A DNA stretch of 64,000 nt, from assembly GCA_014529385.2 (NCBI GenBank), contig CM043958.1, positions 86,374,525 to 86,438,524 on the forward strand, read 5' to 3'. A program made the translations under genes and the position numbers. A model generated the notes under the pieces. That model ran no database searches and was not told where the DNA came from. It saw only the letters and a list, made by a program, of their open reading frames with translations. Within the stretch, counting starts at the first letter, position 1. The number at the start of each line of letters is the position of its first letter. This document shows, in pieces, positions 44,480 through 55,573 of this stretch. Source of the DNA: Adiantum capillus-veneris. Its lineage: Eukaryota > Streptophyta > Polypodiopsida > Polypodiales > Pteridaceae.

Positions 44480-45182
44480 ATTGGTATACAGAGATAGACT
44501 TTTTGACTTTTGAACTTGTACAGTGATAGACCAACATAATAACAAGACCACCGGGCAATTTTGGGTTCTAACGTATCCAAATTGGTACATGTTCACTCGA
44601 TTTCTAGGTTGCAGATTAGCCTTTGGCTTTTTGTAAAAGTAGAATCTGAAAGTCGCAACTGCTGACTCACTTAGCTCAATTTGAAGTGATAAACATAGAC
44701 GAGTCACAATAGTTAGCAATAATTGTATAGTCTTTGTGAAAGAATAGCTAACTTGATTAAAACTGATACAAGAATCAGGTTGCAGACAAGGAATCAAAAG
44801 CTGGACAGAAGCTGTAATCAAGTCAAGTGGAAGAAGTTGACAACAAGTCAATCCGACGGTAAGTACTCTATCCAGGGCTTCACAAGTCTATATGAACCTT
44901 AGATCTGGTTGTATACTAGCAAATCAAGGTATATTTGGCGAGACCGCTAGTAGAGTATCCACTGAAGAGAATGTGAATCAAGGCAATCACTTGGACACTA
45001 TCTTTGAATCAGACACTTTTTCATAATCAACATCTGAAATATCTTCCTATTTGACTCATTCAGAAACCGGAACAACACTGCGATATAAGCACATACTCTC
45101 TTTTTATAAGACTAATCGCCATGGAGCTTAGGTTTACCTGGATCCTAATGAAGAGTATGCCATTTTCATTGATGACCATGAC

Positions 45183-45709
45183 ATGCAGTTTGAAGAGGAA
45201 ATCAAGGCAAATAAACAAGGAAAAATGTACATGAATAAAAACGGAACTCAGTATTTACAAGTTGAAAACCCTGACGTGATAGACAAGTGGGGGTTAGAAG
45301 TAAATACCATAATTCCAGATATGGCAGCAAAAGAAGGACCACCGACTTTAGAATTCAAAGAATACGATCAAGTTGATTTGTTTCTTTGAAATGGCTTAGC
45401 ACGGATAATCCTAGGATCGGAGTCTATCGTTGGGAGGATAGAAACGTCAAAGATCTTCTATGGATTTCGCATGCCAAATCAGGACAGTTAACACCCATGA
45501 AGATCATCTATATCTTCAAAATCAAAGACAAGGGATCAACAGATCTACCAACCTACCTGTTTAGGGACTGTTATAAGAATAACTTTGTTATGATGACTCC
45601 TGAGGAGGTGGAACAAACCAAATACCAAGGGTACTCCATAAGGGATTGGATATTGGGCCAAGGACGAGAAACTATTCCAAGAGATGAACTCTCGCAAGAG
45701 ATCTTTTGA
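45183..45709 (+). pseudogene. Gypsy G amino-terminal ORFs ahead of gag, unknown
   Basis: Two open pieces (45183-45389 and 45386-45709) overlap by a few bases in different phases. The second (IGVYRWEDRNVKDLLWISHA, residues ~11-30; then RDCYKNNFVMMTPEEVEQ) reads like a folded domain but is not recognised. Because of its position it may be the N-terminal domain of gag. A frameshift separates the parts. Confidence 0.45.
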
Positions 45710-45929
45710 GAGCAATGTTAAAAAACTAGAAACTACCTCATCACGAAGAAAACCGGGTGACACTAAAGCCATTCCACGGCTACATGAGTCACTACTTCCA
45801 ACACACTGGTTTGAAAGACTTGGAATAGGACCAGACCGGGAGTTGAACCAAATAGACGTGTCAGACCAGCTGATTTTAAAAAATGGGTCAGAAAATACAG
45901 TGGATCTGGGGATCCATATGACCACTTAG

Positions 45930-46360
45930 CAAGCTTTAAACAAGTACTAAGAGCAGAATGCATATTTGATCCATACTCAATTCGAGGGATTTGGAATGAC
46001 ATTAGAAGTAAAAGCACTGACATGGTTCCAAAACATTCCACCAAGGTCAATTACGGACTTAAATACATTAGCTCAAGGATTTGTAGCTGCATGTTCCAAA
46101 ACGGGGATCAAAGACAATACAGTGCCTCAAATCTATAGCTTCAAGAAAAAACAAGGTGAGTCTGTTAGGGATTGTGCAACTAGAATGAAACAATACATTG
46201 CAAGATGCCCATAGCTAGAGATACCTGCAGAAGAAAGACTAGTATCATTGTTTCTAGAGGGATTTCTAAACAAAGAACTTCATGATATACTGTACAGCAA
46301 GAAACATACGACCCTAGAAGAGTGTGTGCTAGATGCTATTGACTTAGGAGACAACTGAGA
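45930..46360 (+). pseudogene. gag: Gypsy G gag core
   Basis: Has the retrotransposon-gag signature: GMTLEVKALTWFQNIPPRSI, then LAQGFVAACS, YSFKKKQGESVRDCATRMKQ and, after a stop at 46214, VSLFLEGFLNKELHD. The last motif is the usual end of the capsid domain. Several stops. Confidence 0.8.
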
Positions 46361-46471
46361 TATTTTCAATGAAGAAGATGTCCCTAAGGATAATCTAAGC
46401 GAGAAAACAACATCCACCAAACCATCACAAGTGGGAACAGTTGCTCAGCACCGCTTACAGCCATAGAAGAC

Positions 46472-47266
46472 ATGCTCAAAAGGATGAATGACATGATGAA
46501 TAATATGCAAAAAGCACCTATGAGGGGACCAGGACAAGGAATACCTCAACAGGGACAACCAATTAGGCCGCAAAAATGGTGTGCAATCAAGGGTAAATGG
46601 ACCAACTATGAAACCAATGAGTGCTATTACCAACCAAAGTATGATGGGAATGTTCAATACGTGCCTATGAGGCCACAAGAACAATCCATGTACAAATATC
46701 AACTTAATATGGCCCTAGCTCAAAGATCACCAATGGGTATGGAAAGACCTCAACCCGTGTTGGGTCAACAACCTCCATATCCTGGACATAATGTAGTGCA
46801 TGTAAAGTACATGCATTTAGAAGGAGCCACATATGAACAAGCACTAGTGTCTGCTACATCCTATGCTGAGCCTAGTCCATCTACAGTAATGGTAGAAGGA
46901 GACTGGTATAATTCACATCCACCACCAATGGAGGAACCTGTGACTTATACTACACTAGAGCTTGCACCAATATACTATGTAGCTAATCAAGGTGTTAGAC
47001 GTCCTATGGTAAGACCCATGATTAAGCCAAGAATTGGAAACTGTCATAACTGTGGTGCAGATGATCGTTGGAAAAATGAATGTCCAAAGCCTAACAAGAA
47101 CATTAAGCCAGTTGAAGCTTTTTGTATGCAATGTTGCAAAAAGGGAGGACACTTCCCTGAAGATTGTCCAAAAAATCCTTTAAACAAGGGTAAAACAGTA
47201 CTGAACGTAGTCCAAGTGAACCTAGTAGCTCATCCGAGAGTGAACCGATTGTTCCAATCAAGGTAG
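46472..47266 (+). pseudogene. Gypsy G gag carboxy-terminal part with two zinc knuckles
   Basis: 264 open codons. It is Pro/Gln-rich at first (RGPGQGIPQQGQP) and then carries two knuckles. The first reads CHNCGADDRWKNEC, with Arg in place of the zinc-binding His. The second, CMQCCKKGGHFPEDC, has one extra residue between the second Cys and the His. Both are near 190-235 in the frame. The first knuckle is probably dead. Confidence 0.75.
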
Positions 47267-47373
47267 TCACTAGAGCCCATGCTAAGAAAAAGAAACATAG
47301 CTCCTCTGATGATTCGGAGAATACTAAAATTTCCTCTCAAAAGACCAAGAAAAGTAGAAGCAAAAGGTATGAG

Positions 47374-48098
47374 ATGAGAAAACAGAAACAAAGGACTGAA
47401 CTTGAGGAGAAAGCAAAGCAACTATTCCCGGAAAAAGTGAAAGAAACTGGGAGCGAAAGCAAGGAAACCATTGTGAAATCTGGAGGATCAATTTTGGTAG
47501 ATAAAATTTTTGAGCCAATCAATGCATCCTTGGAAGCTTACCAAGCGAGACTTAAAGTAGGCCAAAACATGGATAACAAATGGAAAAACTATCCTTCTCC
47601 AAATATGGAAGCAGCTAAGCTTGAAGCTTACCAAAATTTGGTAAGAATTACTTAAGAGATGCTGGAAAACAAAAACCCAAGCTCGAGAATATAGCAAAAC
47701 CTGAGGAGCTTGTGGTAGGAACTAGTAAAGAGAAATCAAAAGTGGTGGTAGAACCCCACCTTGAAACAAAAGAGCCAGAACTGCCTGACAGTGAAGATAC
47801 CTTAGATGGAATTCCATTCGTAGAAGAATATTGGCTAGGACACTTATGGAAAAAAGTTAGAGAGATTAATGATAGGAGCCTAACTTTGAAGTCAGCTCCT
47901 ATAGAGGAAGTTTGGTTAGACAATCTACCTCCTGATATGGACATGGATGTACAATCCTTGTATGGGGATAACGGATCTAAAGCTTCAAGAATGTCTAAAT
48001 CTATGACTCTAAAAACACTACCCTCTTACTTGGGAGATAACGAAGATGAATCCATAGTGTGTAAACCCACTCAGATAAAAAGAGCGGAGCAGACCTAG
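47374..48098 (+). pseudogene. Gypsy G linker region between gag and protease
   Basis: Two open pieces (47374-47655 and 47712-48098), charged and low in complexity (KQKQRTELEEKAKQ; EEVWLDNLPPDMDMD). There is no known domain. They lie in the direction and position of a gag-pol linker. Confidence 0.5.
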
Positions 48099-48348
48099 AG
48101 GTAGACAACATCCATTCAATCATGTCTACACCCATTCAATGCACTCTTACTTTAGGAGAACTGTTAAAAATCATACCATATCTATGGAATGATCTACAAA
48201 AAACTCTAGAGAAGGTGGGGATAACAGGGCTAATCGCAAAGAATTTGGGAAAATTGAAACACGAAACGGATAACAAAGAGATTCAATCTGTTCTAATGGA
48301 CAAAGTTGGAGAATACTACGAAGGGAAGAAGGAAACACAACCTTTCCA

Positions 48349-48570
48349 GTGAGATATAATGATACAAAAATCATGGCAATACTGGATAGAGGGGCAGGCA
48401 TAGCCATAGCTATGAAAGCAGTATGGGAATCTTGGGGACAACCAGCCATTAGACAAACTCAAATGAGATTGCAATTGGCTGATAGACATATCAACAGACC
48501 CTTAGGACTGCTTGAAAAAGTGATAGAGTTAATTCTTGTGGAAATGATTTTCAACATACTTTTGCAATAG
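48349..48570 (+). pseudogene. Gypsy G retropepsin (first)
   Basis: The frame reads AILDRGAGIAIAMKAVW, a retropepsin active-site loop with DRGA for DTGA. IRQTQMRLQLADRHINRPLG follows, the usual pattern up to the flap. It ends at a stop before the second ILG motif. Confidence 0.7.
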
Positions 48571-49462
48571 TGAACTTTGGAAAGAAACTCAATTATGAAA
48601 TGCGACAAGTACAACTCACCCAAGATTGGGGAAACAACTATTTGTACTTGAAGCAAGTGGGATCAATAACAAGGGTTAATCTAAAAGATCACACTTATTG
48701 AGATGTCATGGAAACACCCATACAAGAATTTGACTTAGTCTCTTCGGCTGAAACTAAGCTTCCATCTTGGTTGAACAAGACACACCTATTTGGATGTGCG
48801 GAGCCTCAGAAAACGAGAGCTTAAAACGAGAAGAATGTATCCTAGAAAGGGATTCCACATATGAAGCCTATGTACCAAACCAAAAACCTAGAAGATAGAA
48901 ATGGTATAGAAGAAAAAGAGACACAAAAAATTTTAAAGCTAGACCTATGCCATCAGTATCTAGCAGAACACAGTTTCTGATACAAATAGATGCACATGAT
49001 TGTGTCAAAGACAAAATCAATGGTAGATATCCTTTTTAAAAAAAGCAGGAAATATCAAAAACATCGAGAAAAACGAGAAAGGAAACTCAAGCAAAACCTA
49101 ACTACCAGGACAAGGATTTAACCATGACACGAGTTGAACGAAGAAAGAAGTATCAAGAGTTGAAGAAATCTCTAAAGGAGATATATACAACTGAAATGGA
49201 AACCACCGAGGAGGAAGGTAAAGATGTAAAGAGTGTTCCATCCCATTACAAGAAATAACTCTCAAGGACCAAAAAATCATAGTCGAACAACCTATCAGGG
49301 AACTACGAAAACAGGGTGAGTCCTCTGAAGGACCTGAAAATGCAAAAAAGATAGATCTGGCCAAACCAGGAGAAGAGCCTAGAACTACCTACATCGCAAA
49401 CGACCTGACGGGAGACGAAGAAGAGCTTTTAATAATCTTACTGAAAGAATACAGAGATATCT

Positions 49463-50200
49463 TTGCTTGGTCGTATAAGGATCTCAAGGGTGTTGATTCA
49501 AAAATCTATCAACATACCATACGATGATAGGAAACCAAGCAGACAAAGGCCATATACTTATGATGAAATATTTGCCAGGAAGATCAAAAAAGAGATTGAA
49601 AAGCTAAAGGAGGCCGAATTCATTTATGAAATTGAACATACAGATTGGGTGTCCCTAATTATGGCAAGAAAAATAGAAAATTAAGAGTGTGTGTCAATCT
49701 CAAGAAAATGAATGCAACTACCATTAGAGACAACTTTCCTCTTCCAATCACTGAGCATGTTTTAGAACGAGTTGCAAGAAAAGAAGCTTACAGCTTTTTA
49801 GATGGATTTTAGGGATACAATCAATTTTTGGTTGACCCCAAGGATCAACATAAAACTACCTTTGCAACTGAATGGGGTATTTTTGCCTATCGGATCATGC
49901 CTTTTGGGTTAACTAATGCTCCAGCCACCTTTCAAATATTGATGAGCCATGCTTTTAAAGAATATCTTTGGAATTTCTTAGAAGTAGATATGGATGATAT
50001 ATGAGTACATTCATCAATCCGAGCTGATCATTTTGAACACCTCAAAAAGGTATAGACTTTATAGGATTTTCCTAAATCGTGAAAAGTGCACATTTATGGG
50101 TAGACAAGGAGAAATTCTTGGACATAAAGTGTCTAAAAATGGCATAGCTACCAATATGGATAAAATTCATGTTATTGCTATTTGCCTAGATTGACAATAG
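49463..50200 (+). pseudogene. pol: Gypsy G reverse transcriptase, first part
   Basis: Motifs in phase-shifted pieces: the N-terminal ARKIKKEIEKLKEAEFI block, VCVNLKKMNATT, SFLDGF-stop-GYNQFLV, RIMPFGLTNAPATFQ and the active-site region DMDDI followed by a stop. The box has MDD where VDD or IDD is usual. Further on GEILGHKVSKNGI marks the thumb. Confidence 0.85.
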
Positions 50201-51131
50201 TCAAAGGGGTTCAAGCTTTCATGAGACATTGTGGATATTACAGACGATTCATTTACATGTACGCTATAATTGCAAAACCAATGTATAGTTTGATTATACA
50301 CTTTGAATGGACCGATGAGTGTGAAGAATCCTGCATGAAGCTTAAGCAAGCTCTCACTTCAACTCCAATATTGAAAGCACCAGATTGGAATAAGATATTC
50401 CACGTACATATCGATGCTTCCAATTTTTCCATTGGGTGTATCCTAGCTCAACCAAGAGACGGAAAATTTGATTTTCCTATTTCTTATGCTAGCAGACAGT
50501 TGAATATGGCAGAGAAAAACTACACAACCACAAAAATGGAAGGATTAGGAATGATCTATGCTATCAAAAAGTATAGACATTAACTATTAGCAAACAAATT
50601 TGTGTTCTTTGTGGACCACCAAGCCTTATTGTACTTGGTCAACAAGCCATGCAACACAGGAAGAATAGTGAGATGGTTCATCATTCTTTCAAATTTGATT
50701 TCACTATAGTTGTGAAAAAGGGCACCACTCATCAAAGAGCAAATCATTTATCAAGGATTGTATCCGGAGAACCACCTAAGGGAGTAGACGATGATCTACG
50801 AGATGCATATCTGTTCTCCATGGAAATGATACCTCGATGGTCCGAAAATATGGTATCGATGACCATAGCTCAAGTGGATTCTCAAATACCACTTCCTATT
50901 ACAACTGGATTAATTGAGCAATTGGCTATGTATCAATTACTAGCTGGAAGGTTGTACAAAAGAAATCAAGATGGAATATTGCTTTTATGCATTAATCCTG
51001 AGGAGAAAACCCAATACCTAAGTCAAGCACATATTACCATAGTAGGACTTCACTTTGCGGAAGACCAAACTATGCAAAGGATCTTGAGACTTGGAGTATT
51101 TTGGTCAACTATGAGGAGTGATGTTCATTAA
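50182..51131 (+). pseudogene. Gypsy G RT end and RNase H
   Basis: The frame 50182-50583 has FMRHCGYYRRFI, typical after the RT thumb. RNase H follows with HVHIDASNFSIGCILAQ (first Asp) and YASRQLNMAEKNYTTTKMEGLGMIYA (Glu). After a stop, 50649-51131 has KKGTTHQRANHLSRI, the RNase H end with its HH..AD-like box altered to ANHLSR, and the linker to integrase. Confidence 0.85.
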
Positions 51132-52400
51132 TTTGTGAAAAATTGTCCTCAATGTCAAAAACAAGCACCCATACCTCATGTGACATTGTTTTGAATATCA
51201 CTTGTTCCTAAGTGGAGTAACTATCTAGTTTCTTACTTATCAAACCGAACATTTCCAGAGGATATGAGCAAACACTGCCAAAGAGAAATTGAAACTGAAG
51301 CAAGAGACTACGCTCTTATTGAAAACCAATTGTATTGGAGAGGAAAGGATCAACATCTCTGTCTTTGTGCAAATGAAGACGAATATATTCCCATTATAGA
51401 ACAAGCACACGCTGGATTATCTCGACATCACTTTTGTAGTGAGACCACCACAAGAGCAATCTTAATGACATGCATATGGTGGCCAACACTTTTTGTAGAT
51501 GCCAAAGAATATGTTCAAAGGTGTGATGCATGTCAACGAGCTAAAATACCAACCAGTGTAGATAGCATGCCCTTAAGACCAATGATGGGGTCTATAGCTT
51601 TTGTAAAATGGGGTATAGACTTTGTTGGGCCAATACAACCACCTGCTTATAGAACCCAAGCTTAATGTATTATTGTAGCTACGGACTATTTGACTAAGTG
51701 GGTTGAGGCTAAAGCAACTCAAAAGAATGATGCCAGTACCACATTTGCATTCTTATATGAGTACGTGTTCACAAGATATGGACTTTCAATAGAAATTGTC
51801 AGTGATAGGGGAACTCATTTCCTCAATGAGGTAATTGAGTATTTGCTTAATGAATTTATGGTCATCCATAACAAATCAGCTCCCTATCACCCACAAGCAA
51901 ATGGACAAGCTGAGCATACAAATAAAATTCTTAGCTCGGTATTGACTAAAGTGGTTAGTTTAGGACGGCCAGACTGGGAAATGAATCTCCATGCTGCTCT
52001 ATGGGCTTATAGAGTTTTATTCAAAATAGCTTTAAATGCTACACCCTTTAACCTTGTTTATGGTCTTGATACCATACTGCCAATAGATTTCTTTTGTCGA
52101 CACTAAGGGTAGCTAAGGATCTTGAGTGGATGGACATGAATTGTTAGAGAGGCTTGAAGATTTAGAAAAGCTTGATGAGCAAAGGCTAACTACTGTAGCT
52201 CACATCTATGCACAAAAGGGGAAACAAAAACAGTTTGGGACTTAGTTTTAGTCTATTCCCTTAAGCAACACATTCCCAAGTTTAAGAAAAAGGGGAACGG
52301 ACCGTTTATAATTGAAGATGTATCTCCAAGTGGAGTATTTAAGTTGTCTACCTAGATGGTGAACCAATGGCTAATTGGATTAGTGGATGCCGTTTAAAGA
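51132..52400 (+). pseudogene. Gypsy G integrase
   Basis: Two open pieces carry it. 51264-51665 has the zinc-binding domain (HAGLSRHHFCSETTTRA, CDACQRAK) and the core start (KWGIDFVGP). 51690-52106 has TKWVEAKATQKND, VSDRGTHF with the second Asp, and YHPQANGQAEHTNKIL with the Glu. Up to 52400 the C-terminal GPF.IEDVSPSGVFKL and RLKKYN blocks are visible, with stops between them. No chromodomain. Confidence 0.85.
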
Positions 52401-52479
52401 AGTACAATTGCCGCTAACCAATGAATTGCTAGAAACAATGCATGCAACAAAGCAAAGAAAGATAAAATGACAGCAGGTT

Positions 52480-53596
52480 ATTGATGAAGCCCGGAAGGAA
52501 TCTCGGCTTCGAGTACTCAAAAGGAAAGCTGCTCTCAAAAATCAACAAATACCTATTCCCATCAACACTATGGAACTAGATGACCAACTATGGGGATTAC
52601 AGAAAGATGCAGTGTCAACAGATGATGAATGGTTAGATGGACTGGACCTTCGCATCAAAGTACAACTAAACAATCATAGCACAAATGCATTGGTTGATAT
52701 AGGAGCTCGAGTAAATGTAGTCAATTATTCCACATACAAGAAAAAAACAAGTTAGTCTTTGACAGCAAGAATATCGACTATTAAGGGATGCAACAAGAAA
52801 CCAACACCGACATTGGGAGTAGTCAACTTAAATGTGATTGTACATGGATGTTCATGCCCTCATCAATTTGTATGCTTACCAGACGAACACATGAATGAAA
52901 CAATGATTCTTGGAATCTCATGGATGCGGACGTACAAGGCAGTACCATATTGGGATACCAATCAGCTCAAGCTATCACCTAAATGTGGACAACTCATTGT
53001 TCCTTTTGCACCAAGCAATGAGGAATGAAAGCACAGCTTAAGGACAAGCCGATTCAAATTTGTGTGCCCAAAACATCACCTATTGTACCAAAGATGATTC
53101 CAAGGTTCAGTACACAAAGAGGAGCATCTTCGAGTAGGAAACCTAAAACAAAATGGATTTGGAAGAAAAAGGAGCACTTATCTTCTCAAAGTGTAAAATC
53201 GATGGAGCAATAGAGAGTTAAGTCTCAAAAAACTCAACCACAACATTCGGACCAAGACAAACCAAGATATCAATGGCGGGTAAAAGCTCGAAAACCACCA
53301 ATATCGATACCAACAGCTGAGGAAATCAACATGCCAAAGCATCCTGACGATACAATAAAGCAGAGAGCACATAAGCTACAAGATTTTCTCTTTGGAAGAT
53401 AGCAAAAGAAAACCTCGACATCAGAAACCCTTGAGTTAATTACTCAAGACCCAACTCTTGCACATCATAATGGTCTAAATTACATTGATCTTCAAAGCAT
53501 GGTAGAGCCAACCAAGGCTATGCATAGATACGATTGTTCAACCCATGCACACAGTCGTCCCGGAATACACCATCTAGGAGGGGTGAAAGGGAACTA
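52480..53596 (+). pseudogene. Gypsy G 3' ORF with a second retropepsin-like domain
   Basis: The frame follows integrase and has one TGA ahead of it (52468). It begins with a basic helix (EARKESRLRVLKRKAALK). At 52645-53010 it reads LRIKVQLNN..TNALVDIGARVNVVN, then NLNVIVHGC and MILGISWMRTYKAVPYWD. This is the retropepsin order: core strand, D-x-GA loop, strand, ILG motif. A TAG at 52753 interrupts it. Another charged stretch follows to 53596, with a stop at 53213. The first protease of G is at 48349, so this would be a second. The loop has Ile where Thr or Ser is usual. Confidence 0.65.
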
Positions 53597-53616
53597 AGTA
53601 ATTAAGAGCAATGTTT

Positions 53617-53633
53617 GAAGAGGGAGGAAAAAG
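53617..53633 (+). promoter_or_regulatory. Polypurine tract of Gypsy G
   Basis: GAAGAGGGAGGAAAAAG, followed after five bases by TGTTAACG, a possible 3' LTR start at 53639. Confidence 0.55.
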
Positions 53634-53638
53634 TTTGA

Positions 53639-55442
53639 TGTTAACGTGTGATTTTTTGTAAAATTACATAATAATTCCCTTAACAAGTCATCAACAGGGA
53701 AATTTAACTAATAACATCTTTCCGATGAGTGTAAATAGTGTGTATACTATCAAAAAATCATCAAAAAGTGGGTTTTTTTGTTATTTTTCATCATTTTTCT
53801 TAATATTGGGACGTAAAAATAGAGAAATCCACCAAAAAACAATAAAGTTGTGTTTTTCAATGGATTTTCTTAATTATTGGACTTTCACTTTGTTTTTTTA
53901 ACACATTTTGTTATTTTCTTTGATTTTTTAATAAACAGGTTAAAAATTAATAATAAATAGCAAATGAGCTTAGATGGAGAAACTTAAGATACGATGATGA
54001 TCAGAAGAACAAGGCGGACAGGCACAAAAAATTTCAATCAAATCGACAGATGGAAGCGGGAAGCCTAAATTAGGCTGCCAAAGCCTACTTTCGCAAATTC
54101 TTGCAGAGAATGAGCTAACGGAATCCGATTGAAGAGATTTTTGAGTCTAGCATAGATTTCACACTTAGTAGGATTAAGAGGGGAATTTGGGGAAAAATAT
54201 GTTTGGGAAGTCCGAGTATAGATATCCAAGGTAGCCGAAAATCACCTCATTTCCACTAGTCGCCCTTGGAGAAGAGAGCTCTCAACCTTCTTCGTGCACG
54301 ATTTCCAGAGTCCACAGTCGCATGTTTACAGTGCCGTCTCACACAAGACATGAGGGGTAAGTTCTATGCTTATTAATGATCTCTTCTATCTGGCCGGTAG
54401 CAAGTTTAAGCTCAAGGAAAAAACCCTAGAAATCGAACAGTGTACAAAGTCTTACGACCAAAAATTGACCATAGCGGCGTGTCAGCTCAACCAAATCGGA
54501 CGAGACTTGAACTGTAGCATGTCCCTATATAATAGAACACTTCTATATCACCAGATGACCATTCGGCAGGGGTCAAAGGGGGTCCCAAGTAGAAAATATA
54601 GGTAGCATATAGATTGGGTCTATACACAATGTACATGGATGGTTTCATAAAAACTATCAAGACAAGCTCTCAAAAAGCAAAAAAAAACTCAAAGTCTACA
54701 AAGCGTCAAATTTAACATATGAAGTCAAACGGACTCCAAATGGGCCAAAACTGGATGAGTAGCTTCAAGACTATGTAGCTGTAAGGTCTCCGACCCCGAG
54801 CTAAAAGAGCTCCATTGTACCATGGAATGAACATAATGAAAAAAGTTACTATTTTTAGCATTTTTCCAAATTCTATCGGTGCCATGATGTTTAGAATGTT
54901 ATAAAGCTTCCAAAAGTGAATTAAAATAATTTTTGTGAAAATTTTCCAAAAATAGTAAGTTTTTGGTCACCCGACCCGTCTAGTTTTGATCGTTTCGAAA
55001 AACTGCACCCGTATCTTGAATTTCAAAAAAATGCATTTTCAGACCCTGAGGGTTGCTAAATATGGTAGGTACTCGGACAGATACGCCTTAGTTAGAGCTT
55101 AGTATAGCAATTTACGGCATTAAATTCCGACTCGTATGGCCCGTTTTAGCTTAAAACCAAAATTTCCTAAGGTTGTGCGGGGAGGCACCGGGGCTTGAGG
55201 CTGTGTGGGAACAGGTCCCAAACCACTCAGAGCCTGCTTTAGCAGCTAGGGGGCGCCCTCTCTTCTTTTGGGAGTTGTGGGAGAGTTTCCAAGTTTGAGA
55301 GTGAGTGTGAGAGCCAGTTAGACTAGCTAACTGGACACTTGGTAGGCATGTAACTGGACTTGCCATGCATAAGTGGAGTAGCTATCAGATGCAAATAGCA
55401 AGCCAGGTCGATTTTCAGCATGGAGAGGCCTATTTAAGAGTG

Positions 55443-55448
<6 letters not shown>
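53639..55448 (+). other. Non-coding stretch, possible 3' LTR of Gypsy G
   Basis: It starts TGTTAACGTG after a polypurine tract. No clear match to the DNA before the G primer site was seen. Only GGTAAG..CTATGC near 54357 recalls GGTAAGAGCTCTATGC at 42211. The LTRs are either very diverged or this is not an LTR. No genes. Confidence 0.35.
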
Positions 55449-55523
<75 letters not shown>

Positions 55524-55537
55524 TCACACACCCACTC

Positions 55538-55568
<31 letters not shown>
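55449..55568. repeat. (CA)n microsatellite, compound
   Basis: 71 bases of CA, a 21-base break, then 28 more bases of AC. The Thr-His and Cys-Val ORFs over it are artefacts. Confidence 0.98.

Positions 55569-55573
<5 letters not shown>

Larger units (their letters stand above)
43467..44600 (+). repeat. Diverged ~287-base tandem repeats with a palindrome in each unit
   Basis: The words GTAAATAAT...ATTATTTAC recur at 43591, 43877, 44173 and 44456, with steps of about 286, 295 and 284 bases. A half copy is at 43467. Between them further words recur in order, such as ATTTGGATCA and GTGAAACTTG or GATGAAACTTG. The units are well diverged, so the array is old. Confidence 0.8.
42891..45182 (+). other. 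Leader of Gypsy G
   Basis: About 2.3 kb without a supported gene between primer site and the first coding stretch. The central part is a diverged tandem array (43467-44600). The last part (44850-45120) carries no visible feature. Confidence 0.6.
42872..53638 (+). mobile_element. Gypsy element G, internal region (old, ~10.8 kb)
   Basis: Primer site, a 2.2 kb leader with tandem repeats, a gag region, protease, RT, RNase H, integrase, a further ORF with a second protease-like domain, and a polypurine tract, all on the plus strand. Stops and shifts occur throughout. No chromodomain is visible. The interior is long for Gypsy because of the leader and 3' region. Confidence 0.85.

Noticed and set aside
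43467-44600. CRISPR-like array
   Set aside because: Repeats of ~287 bases with a palindrome are a diverged tandem array in a plant retroelement leader; no short identical repeats with unique spacers and no cas genes.
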